Source of the DNA: Nannocystaceae bacterium
Lineage (GTDB): Bacteria; Myxococcota_A; Polyangia; Nannocystales; Nannocystaceae
Direction: 5' to 3'
Assembly (NCBI GenBank): GCA_016763875.1
Contig: JAESSZ010001003.1
Coordinates: 1-6,497 of the forward strand
DNA length: 6,497 nucleotides
Below, piece by piece: positions 1 to 5,639 of this stretch (position 1 is the stretch's first letter; every line of letters starts with the position of its first letter). Both the position numbers and the translations under genes were made by a program. The notes beneath the pieces are model-generated. The model was not told where the DNA came from, searched no databases, and saw only the letters and a list, made by a program, of their open reading frames with translations.

Positions 1-180
1 AAAGGCCACTTCGACATCAAAGATGAGGAAGAAGAGGGCCACCATATAAAAACGCATATTGAAGTTGGTCCAGGCCTGACCAGTCGGTTGCTCTCCACAC
101 TCATAAGTCGTTAGTTTTTCAGCACTTGGAACAGCCGGACGCAATAGCTTGCCTAAAAACAGCGAGACAAAGACAAAGCC
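1..180 (-). CDS. nuoA: NADH-quinone oxidoreductase subunit A (complex I), partial, N-terminus missing
   Basis: NuoA is a small membrane subunit of proton-pumping respiratory complex I. Sixty in-frame codons are visible, and the gene continues past the left edge of the window. The translation opens with GFVFVSLFLGKLLRP (end of transmembrane helix 1), then EKLTTYECGE (the conserved Y-E-C/S-G loop motif), then RFYMVALFFLIFDVEVAF, the family's hallmark second helix with the FDVE motif. These match the NuoA/Nqo7 pattern without gaps. The codon just before the Gly is TAG (181-183), preceded by the TAG that ends the upstream gene, so the usual first 15 or so residues are absent. No good start codon exists in frame: TTG at 144 would delete helix 1. 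An ATG at 196-194 lies in another frame and reaches this frame only with a one-base change. GC is about 47% and third-position GC about 52%, far below the neighbours. The family call is secure; whether the gene is functional is doubtful. Confidence 0.87.
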
Positions 181-183
181 CTA

Positions 184-735
184 CTACTCGATGCATGATG
201 GTGTGTCTTGTTGAGTGAGTTCTTGGGTGAGGTACTCGGCGATCGGTACGGGCTGTGCCTTGCCGAGCGCAAGTTCGTCGCGGAGACGGATCCTGTCCTG
301 CGCCCATACCGCCTGGGGGTCGAGCACGAGTTCGGGATCGATGTCAGCAACGCCGCGAAAGTTCAGGTCGCAGGTGGTGACCTCGTCGGGTCGATCTGGG
401 TGCCACAGCGGAATCCCGTACTTCCTGCAGATCCGCGGCCGGTGTTCGTACGGGCGACAATGTCCGGCGCTGGAAAGGACCGGGCAGGGGCTGCGGGAAT
501 CGGGAGACCACGTCCGCGCGCGGGCCACGATGTCGGCGCGAGTCTCAGGGGTTGCCTGGGCCAGCCCCTGACGCAGCAACGCGCCTTCTATCTCCGCGAC
601 GCGGAAGGTCTGGTGGCAGCACTCGCTGCAGCCCGCACGGCACTGGATATGTGCAGCATATCGCGCCACTACTGGCGCCACGCCATCGTCGATGAGTTGC
701 AGGTGGACGCGCAGGCGCGGCAGGGCGTTTTTCAA
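184..735 (-). CDS. YkgJ-family cysteine-cluster protein
   Basis: 183 residues if translation starts at TTG 735-733, which overlaps the TGA stop of the upstream gene (732-734) as TTGA, a translational-coupling arrangement. The defining signature is C32-x3-C36-x2-C39-C40 (CRAGCSECC), followed by C84-P-V-L, G-x-C93-x-x-Y, the RP-x-x-C103-R motif and C122. This is the CxxCxxCC (YkgJ) layout thought to bind zinc or an iron-sulfur cluster; the family has no settled biochemical role. No signal peptide or membrane segment is seen, so it is probably cytoplasmic. No ATG is available, and the frame stays open upstream to 1287, but that part only shadows the neighbouring gene. A GTG about 18 codons downstream (GVAPVV) is an alternative start. 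The gene ends in TAG followed at once by a second in-frame TAG. It lies directly before the nuoA remnant and in the same reading frame. Confidence 0.85.
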   Translation of the reverse strand: MKNALPRLRVHLQLIDDGVAPVVARYAAHIQCRAGCSECCHQTFRVAEIEGALLRQGLAQATPETRADIVARARTWSPDSRSPCPVLSSAGHCRPYEHRPRICRKYGIPLWHPDRPDEVTTCDLNFRGVADIDPELVLDPQAVWAQDRIRLRDELALGKAQPVPIAEYLTQELTQQDTPSCIE

Positions 736-1579
736 TTGACGTGGACCGTTGGCTCGAACTGCCAGATGGCTTCGTAGTCTTCGGCATCCACTGCCGCCAC
801 GACCTCTTCGGCGATCTGCGGCATGTCGGCCACGTCTCGGGGGCCGCCTTGGTAGAAGAAGCGCTCTTCGCTGTTCTTGCCCTGCTTGCCGTCCTCGTAC
901 CAGGCGTCCAGATCGTCGACGCACAAGATGTGGCCGAGGCGCCAGCGCTTGAGTACGTTCTCGACGCTGATCTCGTCGGAGTAGCTCTCGTGGACGTTGC
1001 CGATCCGTCGCGCTTCTTCGCTGAGTTCGTCGAGTCGGTTGGCGACGACCAGTTCGAGCTCTCACTGCCTGCGAGACTCTCAAGGTCGTAGCGCGCGCCC
1101 CAGTAGCGGCCGTTGATGTAGACGTACGGCGGGACCATGATCCCCGTAAGCTTCGCCAACTGCGTCCGGACTTCGGGCCGCTCGCGATCGAGGTCGATCT
1201 CCCTGACCGTGGTCTCGACAGTTTTGAGGATCTCCAAAATCGCGGCGACTTCCTCGCTCTCCTCGGGGGTCGCGTAGACCACGACAACGCGGTCTTCGGC
1301 CTTGAGCCCCTTGTCGGCCTTGACCTTCACGCGCAGCAATACGTCCGCGGACGCTTCACGCATGGGTGGCGGTGAGGCGGGCGTGTCGACAGGCGCGCTG
1401 GTCTCCGTGCTGTCGCTGTCGCTGTCGCTCGCGGGTACGTAGGCCTTGACGGCCTCTGCGATGGGCGCAGGTGCCATTTCGACCACGGTGTCGCGCAGTT
1501 TCTTGCCAGCCTGGACGACCTCGGTCGGGAGGTGGTCTCGGGCTGCTTTTCGCGCACGGCTCAGTAGGCTTTTGAACAC
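732..1579 (-). pseudogene. Glutaredoxin-like protein without the CxxC site, interrupted by a one-base frameshift
   Basis: Frame one runs from GTG 1579 to about 1064 (172 residues); the reading then moves to another frame from 1061 to TGA 732 (109 residues). Adding one base gives 282 residues and the continuous string LAGS-G-ELELVV, the normal glutaredoxin ending (LxxLxxSGEL). The second frame has TGA just upstream (1064-1062) and no ATG, GTG or TTG until 926, so it cannot be a separate gene. Layout: basic/amphipathic N-terminus (1-48), Ser-Asp/Pro linker (50-72), glutaredoxin-like domain (about 96-175: VVVVYATPEESEEV, IDLD, then VPPYVYINGRYWG with the cis-Pro), then an acidic C-terminal domain I do not recognise. 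The active-site CxxC is replaced by PEES, so thiol redox activity is unlikely and a scaffold or binding role is more plausible. The start is chosen from GGAGG at 1591-1595, 11 bases before GTG; an ATG at 1648 and a TTG at 1663 would collide with the divergent gene. The break may be a sequencing error or real decay. Confidence 0.72.
1411..1428. repeat. Three tandem copies of a 6-base unit in the linker of the glutaredoxin-like gene
   Basis: The plus strand reads TGTCGC three times in a row. On the coding (minus) strand this encodes alternating Ser-Asp residues of the flexible linker between the N-terminal segment and the glutaredoxin-like domain. Because the unit is a multiple of three, copy-number slippage would change linker length without breaking the frame. 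Confidence 0.7.
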
Positions 1580-1590
1580 GGGATCTCTGA

Positions 1591-1595
1591 CCTCC
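1591..1595 (-). promoter_or_regulatory. Ribosome binding site deciding the start of the glutaredoxin-like gene
   Basis: GGAGG on the minus strand, 11 bases upstream of GTG 1579-1577. It favours that start over the more upstream ATG at 1648 and TTG at 1663, neither of which has a comparable purine-rich site and both of which overlap the divergent plus-strand gene. Confidence 0.55.
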
Positions 1596-1646
1596 GTCGG
1601 TAGGGGATGGTGGACTTGGTCAGGCGCCTTTGGCAAGGTCCCCGCC

Positions 1647-1943
1647 ATGGCCGTCGAAGACAAGACGATGTTCGAGATCTACCGCGAGACGGACTACAAC
1701 CGCGCGTTCCACTCGATTTTCTATACGGAGCTGGAGGAACACGCGAGGGAGTCGGCGATCACGAAAGCGGCTTCGGGCAAGACCGTGTTCTCAGCCTTCA
1801 TTCACGACGAGCACCTTGAAGCCGCACGCGGCGTCATTGGGGCCATCGTGGACGAACTCAATGATATGGACGAGGACGATGCCTCGATGTCCGACCCGGA
1901 GATTCGTGGACGCCTCGAAGCGTTCCTCGCGCCGGCCCCGTAG
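1647..1943 (+). CDS. Small acidic protein of unknown function
   Basis: 98 residues from ATG 1647, with AAGG at 1635-1638 giving a reasonable ribosome site 8 bases upstream. I do not recognise the family. The sequence opens MAVEDKTMFEIYRETDYNRA, continues with a mixed helical stretch (FYTELEEHARESAITKAASG), then an Asp/Glu-rich helix (about residues 66-82, DELNDMDEDD) and a short PEIRGRLEAF tail. There are no cysteines, no signal peptide and no membrane segment; it is probably a soluble, mostly helical protein. It is divergent from the glutaredoxin-like gene (67 bases between the chosen starts) and convergent with tetR, ending only 9 bases before the tetR stop with no obvious terminator between them. 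Frame openness, high third-position GC and the ribosome site support it; no homology supports it. Confidence 0.68.
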   Translation: MAVEDKTMFEIYRETDYNRAFHSIFYTELEEHARESAITKAASGKTVFSAFIHDEHLEAARGVIGAIVDELNDMDEDDASMSDPEIRGRLEAFLAPAP

Positions 1944-1952
1944 GCCCCGTCG

Positions 1953-2714
1953 CTACACGAAGATTCCGCGAAAAAACAGCGCGAGCAACTCGTCCGCGAT
2001 CCGGTCAGGATCGCGAAAGGCCGCGTTGCTCTCGCTCGGGTCGTCGTCGTTGTGCACCGCGAGCATGCGCACGAGTACCTCCTGAACGCCTCCCAGGGCG
2101 GTGGCTGACACAATTGCGCGATCGCATTCGCGTACCAAACCGAGGTCCTCGCCCACACGGAGTGCGGCGCTGAGCATCTGGAGGACCCGTTCGAAGAACC
2201 GGCCGACCTGTTGCTTGCTCTCATCGTCGAAGCCGGTCGGGTCGCGCAGGATCACGCTGGCCACTTCTTCGTGGGCGAGCACTGCACTGACGACGCGCCG
2301 GAAGTTTGCGCGCAGTTGGTCGCGTGGCTCTGGTGCACCGCCGCCGATCGAGATCGTCTTCACCTGCATCCGGAGGATCTTGAGGAACTCATCCACGAGT
2401 TCACCGAAGATCTCCTGCTTGCTCGCGTAGTAAAGGTAGAAGGTCCCTCGTGCGATACGAGCCTCGTCGATGATGTCGTGGACCGACGCCTGGTGGTAGC
2501 CCTTGGCTCGGAACACCCGTTTGGCGGCGTCGGTTATCGCCGTGCGGCGCTCAGCTCTGCGGCGTTCTGCCCGAAGAGCGCGACCGTCGGTCGTTGGCGA
2601 GGTCGGCGCGTTGGCGGCGTTCCCCTCCGCCTCGTTGCGGCCGGGACTGTCGGACGTTGAATCTGGGGTGCCCGCGGGGTCATCCGGGGCGTCCGCGGAG
2701 ATATCGCCGGCCAC
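1953..2714 (-). CDS. TetR/AcrR-family transcriptional regulator
   Basis: 253 residues. A homodimeric repressor type: an N-terminal helix-turn-helix binds a palindromic operator and a helical C-terminal domain senses a ligand, which cannot be predicted here. The DNA-binding domain spans about residues 52-104, with the canonical helices AAKRVFRAKGYHQASVHDI and, ending the motif, RGTFYLYYASKQEIF. An Ala/Asp/Pro/Ser-rich extension of about 45 residues precedes it, making the protein longer than the usual 190-210. The GTG start at 2714 is forced: in the same frame a TAA inside the adjacent palindrome closes the frame upstream, and the next possible start (GTG, Val67) lies inside the DNA-binding domain. 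The gene is divergent from ychF; the palindrome begins 5 bases from its start codon, which suggests autoregulation. It ends convergently with the small plus-strand gene. Confidence 0.94.
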   Translation of the reverse strand: MAGDISADAPDDPAGTPDSTSDSPGRNEAEGNAANAPTSPTTDGRALRAERRRAERRTAITDAAKRVFRAKGYHQASVHDIIDEARIARGTFYLYYASKQEIFGELVDEFLKILRMQVKTISIGGGAPEPRDQLRANFRRVVSAVLAHEEVASVILRDPTGFDDESKQQVGRFFERVLQMLSAALRVGEDLGLVRECDRAIVSATALGGVQEVLVRMLAVHNDDDPSESNAAFRDPDRIADELLALFFRGIFV

Positions 2715-2719
2715 GGTCG

Positions 2720-2757
2720 GCGCTTACCACAGATCGGGTGGGATCTGTGGTAAGCGC
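2720..2757. promoter_or_regulatory. Perfect 16-bp-arm palindrome, likely operator between tetR and ychF
   Basis: Left arm 2720-2735 (GCGCTTACCACAGATC), 6-base spacer GGGTGG, right arm 2742-2757, an exact reverse complement of the left arm. It fills most of the 50-base gap between the two divergent start codons, 5 bases from tetR and 7 bases from ychF. TetR-family repressors usually bind such symmetric sites next to their own gene, so autoregulation, and possibly joint control of ychF, is the simplest reading. It is long for one TetR dimer site and could hold two dimers. If transcribed as a leader it would form a strong hairpin over either ribosome site. Confidence 0.8.
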
Positions 2758-2764
2758 GCCAGCT

Positions 2765-3865
2765 ATGGCGCTATCGGTTGGAATCGTCGGCCTTCCCAAC
2801 GTTGGGAAATCCACGCTCTTCAATGCACTTTCGGACGCAGGTGCGGAGTCGGCGAACTACCCTTTTTGCACGATCGAGCCGAACGTCGGTGTCGTGTTGG
2901 TCCCCGATCCGCGGCAGGATCGGCTCGTCGAAGTAGTCGAGCCCGACAGTATCGTGCCCACGGCGATCGAGTTCCTCGATATTGCGGGTCTGGTCAAAGG
3001 CGCGAGTCAGGGCGAGGGGCTCGGCAATCAGTTCTTGAGCCATATCCGCAGCGTGGATGCGATCTGCCATGTGGTGCGCTGCTTCGAGGACGACAACGTC
3101 GTGCACGTCGACGGCAAAGTGGACCCTGCGTCAGATATCGAGGTCATCGACACCGAGCTGCTTCTGCGCGACATCCAGTCGATTGAGCAGCGGCGAGACC
3201 GGGCATTCAAGCTGCAAAAGGGCGGTGATGCCGAGGAAAAGCTCGCCTACGCGACGTGCCAGAAGGTGCTCGAGGCCGCCGACCGCGGCACGCCCGTGCG
3301 CTCGATGGATCTCGACGATGACGAGCGGGAGGTGTTGGCCCCGCTGGCGCTACTCACCGCCAAGCCCGTGATTTTCGTCGCCAACGTGGCCGAGGATCAT
3401 GTCGCCTCCGAGACGGACGCCCCTGGCGTTGCCGCAGTGCTCGCGCAGGCCAAGATCCAAGGCGCAGAGGTTGCGGTGATCTCAGCCTCCATCGAGGCCG
3501 AGATCGCGCAGTTGGATGCCGAGGACCAAAAGGAATTTCTTGCGGGCGTTGGCCTCAAAGAGCCCGGGCTGCATCGGTTGATCCGCAGCGCCTACACGCT
3601 GCTGGACCTCGTCACGTTCTTCACGGCGGGCAAGCAGGAGGTCCGTGCATGGACGGTGAAACGTGGGAGCACGGCACCGCAGGGCGCGGGCAAGATCCAT
3701 ACCGACTTCGAGCGCGGCTTCATCAAGGCCGAGGTCATGCGCTGGGAGGACCTGGTCGAGTTGGGCAGCGAAGTTGCGGTCAAGGCCAAGGGCCTGCTCC
3801 GCATTGAGGGCAAGGAGTACATCGTCCAGGACGGCGATGTGATCCACTTCCGCTTCAACGTGTAG
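2765..3865 (+). CDS. ychF: Redox-linked ribosome-associated ATPase/GTPase YchF (OLA1-like)
   Basis: 366 residues, close to the usual 363-365. YchF is a universally conserved Obg-family P-loop NTPase that binds ribosomes and is implicated in oxidative-stress responses and translation fidelity; it prefers ATP. Visible motifs: P-loop GLPNVGKST (9-17), the YPFCTIEPNVG switch region (32-42), Walker B/G3 DIAGLVKGAS (72-81), and N207-V-A-E in place of the NKxD guanine-specificity motif, the hallmark of the ATP-preferring YchF branch. A helical insert (about 130-195) is followed by the C-terminal TGS domain (about 280-366, from LLDLVTFFTAGKQEVRAWTV to DVIHFRFNV). ATG 2765 is fixed by homology; the open frame extending further upstream only crosses the palindrome and the tetR gene. 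No clear Shine-Dalgarno sequence precedes the ATG, and the palindrome ends 7 bases before it, so translation may be leaderless or weakly initiated. It appears intact. Confidence 0.98.
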   Translation: MALSVGIVGLPNVGKSTLFNALSDAGAESANYPFCTIEPNVGVVLVPDPRQDRLVEVVEPDSIVPTAIEFLDIAGLVKGASQGEGLGNQFLSHIRSVDAICHVVRCFEDDNVVHVDGKVDPASDIEVIDTELLLRDIQSIEQRRDRAFKLQKGGDAEEKLAYATCQKVLEAADRGTPVRSMDLDDDEREVLAPLALLTAKPVIFVANVAEDHVASETDAPGVAAVLAQAKIQGAEVAVISASIEAEIAQLDAEDQKEFLAGVGLKEPGLHRLIRSAYTLLDLVTFFTAGKQEVRAWTVKRGSTAPQGAGKIHTDFERGFIKAEVMRWEDLVELGSEVAVKAKGLLRIEGKEYIVQDGDVIHFRFNV

Positions 3866-3866
3866 C

Positions 3867-3888
3867 GGCCCGGCATAATCGCCGGGTC
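3867..3888. terminator. GC-rich hairpin between convergent ychF and aminotransferase genes
   Basis: A stem GGCCCGGC / GCCGGGTCC-type pairing (about 8 bp including one G-U pair) with loop ATAATC, starting 2 bases after the ychF stop and ending 21 bases before the aminotransferase stop. Neither side has a run of T, so it is not a classic intrinsic terminator. Its position between converging genes suggests a bidirectional terminator or a transcript-end stabiliser. Confidence 0.42.
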
Positions 3889-3909
3889 CGCCCGTGCGTT
3901 CCGCGCGCT

Positions 3910-5085
3910 CTAGCCCAGGTCGTCGAGCGCGGCGCTGAAGTTGGCGAGGCCTTCTTCGAGCGCAGCCGCGGAGACGCCGAAGCTCAAGCGGACGGTCCCT
4001 GAGGCCTCGAAGAAGGTTCCGGGGACCACTTGGGTGTCGTAGCGCTCGCGCAGGTGGGTGGCGAACGCGACGTCCTGCATCAAGTGCGGCAACTGCACAC
4101 ACCCCGTGATGCCCGCTACGGGCGGGACCCAGGCGACGCGAGGCTCGTTGTCGATCCACGCCTGTACGATGTTCTGACCGGCGCTGGCGACCGTGGCAGC
4201 GTGACGCGTGAGCCGGTCTGCCTGCGCGATGACCCGGGCGCCAAGCTCCACTGTCGTCATCGGCGTGTCCACATGGAGGTAGTCAGCGGCGGTGCGAATC
4301 GCGCGAGCAGTCTCAGCGCTCCCCGCGACGATCCACGCTGCGCGAAGAGCGGCGAAACCGAAGCACTTGGTGCTCGAACTCCAACTGACGCAGTTCTCGG
4401 CGATGGTGCACGCGGGGGCGATGTCGACTGCCTCGCCGCCTGTGGCGCCTGAGCCAGGGAAGCAGTAATCCAAATACACTTCGTCGACCAAGACGACCGC
4501 GCCGACACGGGCAGCCAACTCTGTGATCTCGAGCAGCGTTGCCCGGTCGATCGCCGTGCCGCTCGGGTTGTGTAGGTTGCTGAGAATGACCGCACGGGTG
4601 CGCGAGGTCAGCAGCCGCGCGAGTCGGTCCGGGACCACGGCCCAGCCGTCTTCGAACTTGCGGTCCAGTCGCGAGACGTTGGCGCCGAGGATGTCGGGCA
4701 CTCGATGCAACGGCTCGTATGTGGGTCGCTCGACGATGACATGGTCGCCAGGACGAACGAGGGCCAGCAAGACATGCGTGATAGCCAGGCTCGCGCCGAG
4801 GGTGGGGGTGACGTGGTCGGGGGGAACGCCGTACCGGGCGGCGACTGCGTCGACGAACGCGTCGTGGGCGTTGTCGCGCGCAGGCCGGCTGCACTGGTCG
4901 GATGTTTCCAGCGTACCGGTCCAGGCATCAGCCATGGCCAGTTGCTCCCCGCGGATGGGATCGTCTTCGAGTTGGGGAGGGGCGACGGTGTCCGCCATGC
5001 CGCTGGCGGTGAGATTCACCTTGGCGCCCCCAGGCGCGGACTTGGCCCACGCCATGTACTCGAAGGCTCGTAGGGACGCCTTCAC
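3910..5085 (-). CDS. Pyridoxal-phosphate aminotransferase, class I/II
   Basis: 391 residues from GTG 5085; a fold-type I aminotransferase that moves amino groups between amino acids and keto acids, substrate not predictable. Numbered from that GTG: the N-terminus FEYMAWAK is typical of the family; LGASLAITHVLLAL (about 96-109) corresponds to the phosphate-binding loop region; N173-PSG contacts the cofactor and substrate; D201-E-V-Y204 carries the Asp for the PLP ring nitrogen and the Tyr; S-S-T-K240 holds the Schiff-base lysine; R248 follows in LRAAW, where most relatives have LRxGW/Y; an Arg near 366 (GTVRLSFG) should bind the substrate carboxylate. All key residues are present, so it should be active and cytoplasmic. 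The start is uncertain: TTG 5121 has GGAGG at 5133-5137, 11 bases upstream, and would add 12 residues, while TTG 5139 is the longest option. The gene is convergent with ychF and preceded by a repeat-bearing gene-free stretch. Confidence 0.93.
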   Translation of the reverse strand: MKASLRAFEYMAWAKSAPGGAKVNLTASGMADTVAPPQLEDDPIRGEQLAMADAWTGTLETSDQCSRPARDNAHDAFVDAVAARYGVPPDHVTPTLGASLAITHVLLALVRPGDHVIVERPTYEPLHRVPDILGANVSRLDRKFEDGWAVVPDRLARLLTSRTRAVILSNLHNPSGTAIDRATLLEITELAARVGAVVLVDEVYLDYCFPGSGATGGEAVDIAPACTIAENCVSWSSSTKCFGFAALRAAWIVAGSAETARAIRTAADYLHVDTPMTTVELGARVIAQADRLTRHAATVASAGQNIVQAWIDNEPRVAWVPPVAGITGCVQLPHLMQDVAFATHLRERYDTQVVPGTFFEASGTVRLSFGVSAAALEEGLANFSAALDDLG

Positions 5086-5132
5086 AGACCCGATGCTTTC
5101 AGAAGACCGTTCCCGTGCCAAGCGCCCGAGGC

Positions 5133-5137
5133 CCTCC
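5133..5137 (-). promoter_or_regulatory. Possible ribosome binding site for a longer aminotransferase start
   Basis: GGAGG on the minus strand lies 11 bases upstream of TTG 5121-5119, the same spacing as at the glutaredoxin-like gene. It is the only good Shine-Dalgarno sequence near this gene and argues for TTG 5121 instead of GTG 5085. The family's usual N-terminus argues the other way. Confidence 0.4.
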
Positions 5138-5185
5138 AAAAGGGACGGTTTTTGTGCGTCAGGACCTAGTGGCCTTCAGCGGGGG

Positions 5186-5241
5186 TGCGTGAAACGCGGT
5201 AGCCGAGGCACGAGTGTGCGTTGCGCATGCGTGAAACGCGG
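5186..5241. repeat. Two direct copies of a 14-bp motif upstream of the aminotransferase gene
   Basis: TGCGTGAAACGCGG occurs at 5186-5199 and again at 5228-5241, 42 bp apart start to start (about four helical turns). Each copy contains an interrupted palindrome, GCGT-GAA-ACGC. The pair sits in the stretch without genes (about 5086-5269) upstream of the aminotransferase on the minus strand. I see no convincing -35/-10 pair in this stretch. A regulator site is a reasonable guess; chance duplication is not excluded. Confidence 0.55.
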
Positions 5242-5269
5242 CAACAACATAACGTCCTGATGATTGGCG

Positions 5270-5554
5270 CTACCCGCGCCATCGGGCCAGTCGGGCTTGG
5301 CCGGAAGCCTTAAGAACACGCGCAAGCTTGAGTGCCTGGTCCCGCGCCCAGTCGAGCGTCTCGTCGCCGTCGGCCGACTGGTCGGCGAGGCTTGCGCGCC
5401 CCTCGGACCAGGCCAACGTAGTGACGATGGTTCGGCCGTCGGCTAGGTAGATCGTTAGTGCATATCGCGGTGAGCGCGCTTCGTCGTCACGGGCGAAGAC
5501 GAACCTCGCGCCCGTAGGCGGGTGGAGATCCTGGCTACTACTTTGCGGGTTCAT
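5270..5554 (-). CDS. Small protein of unknown function
   Basis: 94 residues from ATG 5554. I do not recognise the family. After a polar, disordered-looking start (MNPQSSSQDLHPPTG) the sequence ARFVFARDDE, RYALTIYLADGRTIVTTLAW has alternating hydrophobic residues that suggest a short antiparallel beta sheet, and a C-terminal amphipathic helix follows (about 64-90, DETLDWARDQALKLARVLKA). There are no cysteines, signal peptide or membrane segment. The ribosome site is weak (GAG about 9 bases before the ATG). It stands alone: a strong hairpin terminator separates it from the upstream cysteine-rich gene, and about 130-185 bases separate it from the aminotransferase. Codon use matches the window. 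It is supported by frame, composition and plausible folding, not by homology. Confidence 0.66.
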   Translation of the reverse strand: MNPQSSSQDLHPPTGARFVFARDDEARSPRYALTIYLADGRTIVTTLAWSEGRASLADQSADGDETLDWARDQALKLARVLKASGQARLARWRG

Positions 5555-5580
5555 TTTGAGCAGATCTCAAGAAACAACGA

Positions 5581-5606
5581 CGCCTTCACCGGGTGCGGTG
5601 AAGGCG
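5581..5606 (-). terminator. Intrinsic-type terminator after the cysteine-rich protein gene
   Basis: Perfect 11-bp stem CGCCTTCACCG / CGGTGAAGGCG with a 4-base loop. Read on the minus strand it is followed by TCGTTGTTTCTT, a moderately T-rich tail; on the plus strand it is followed by CGTTTTCG. It lies 34 bases beyond the stop codon of the cysteine-rich gene and before the orphan 94-residue gene, so it most likely ends transcription of the former. The same sequence could also work in the opposite direction. Confidence 0.68.
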
Positions 5607-5639
5607 CGTTTTCGTCAAATGCGCGCGGCGGCGCCGGGC

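Noticed and set aside
208..777. 189-codon plus-strand reading frame opposite ykgJ
   Set aside because: It lies antisense to a gene with a clear family signature and has no recognisable domain or ribosome site.
545..1287. Minus-strand frames running on across the glutaredoxin-like gene (545-1663 beyond residue 172, and 735-1287 upstream of ykgJ)
   Set aside because: Beyond the frameshift they become Arg/Ser/Thr-rich out-of-frame translations typical of high-GC shadows, while the third frame reads as sensible protein.
1646..1649. Overlapping divergent ATG codons within CCATGG
   Set aside because: The minus-strand ATG would leave no room for regulation between the two genes and has no ribosome site; GTG 1579 with GGAGG is a better start.
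2503..3186. Plus-strand frame crossing from tetR into ychF
   Set aside because: Arg-rich shadow of two well-identified genes, and it crosses the operator palindrome.
3482..4159. Minus-strand 225-codon frame opposite the ychF 3' end
   Set aside because: Low-quality Arg/Leu/Ala-rich translation antisense to the conserved TGS domain and overlapping the real aminotransferase gene.
5186..5241. Two-copy repeat considered as a CRISPR remnant
   Set aside because: Only two 14-bp copies, no third unit, no cas gene, and a repeat too short for CRISPR.
4523..5260. Plus-strand 245-codon frame opposite the aminotransferase
   Set aside because: Ser/Arg-rich antisense shadow; the aminotransferase frame has every catalytic motif.
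5266..5280. Small hairpin GGCGC-TACCC-GCGCC at the stop of the 94-residue gene
   Set aside because: Only 5 bp of stem, with no T-rich tail on the minus strand; too weak to call a terminator.
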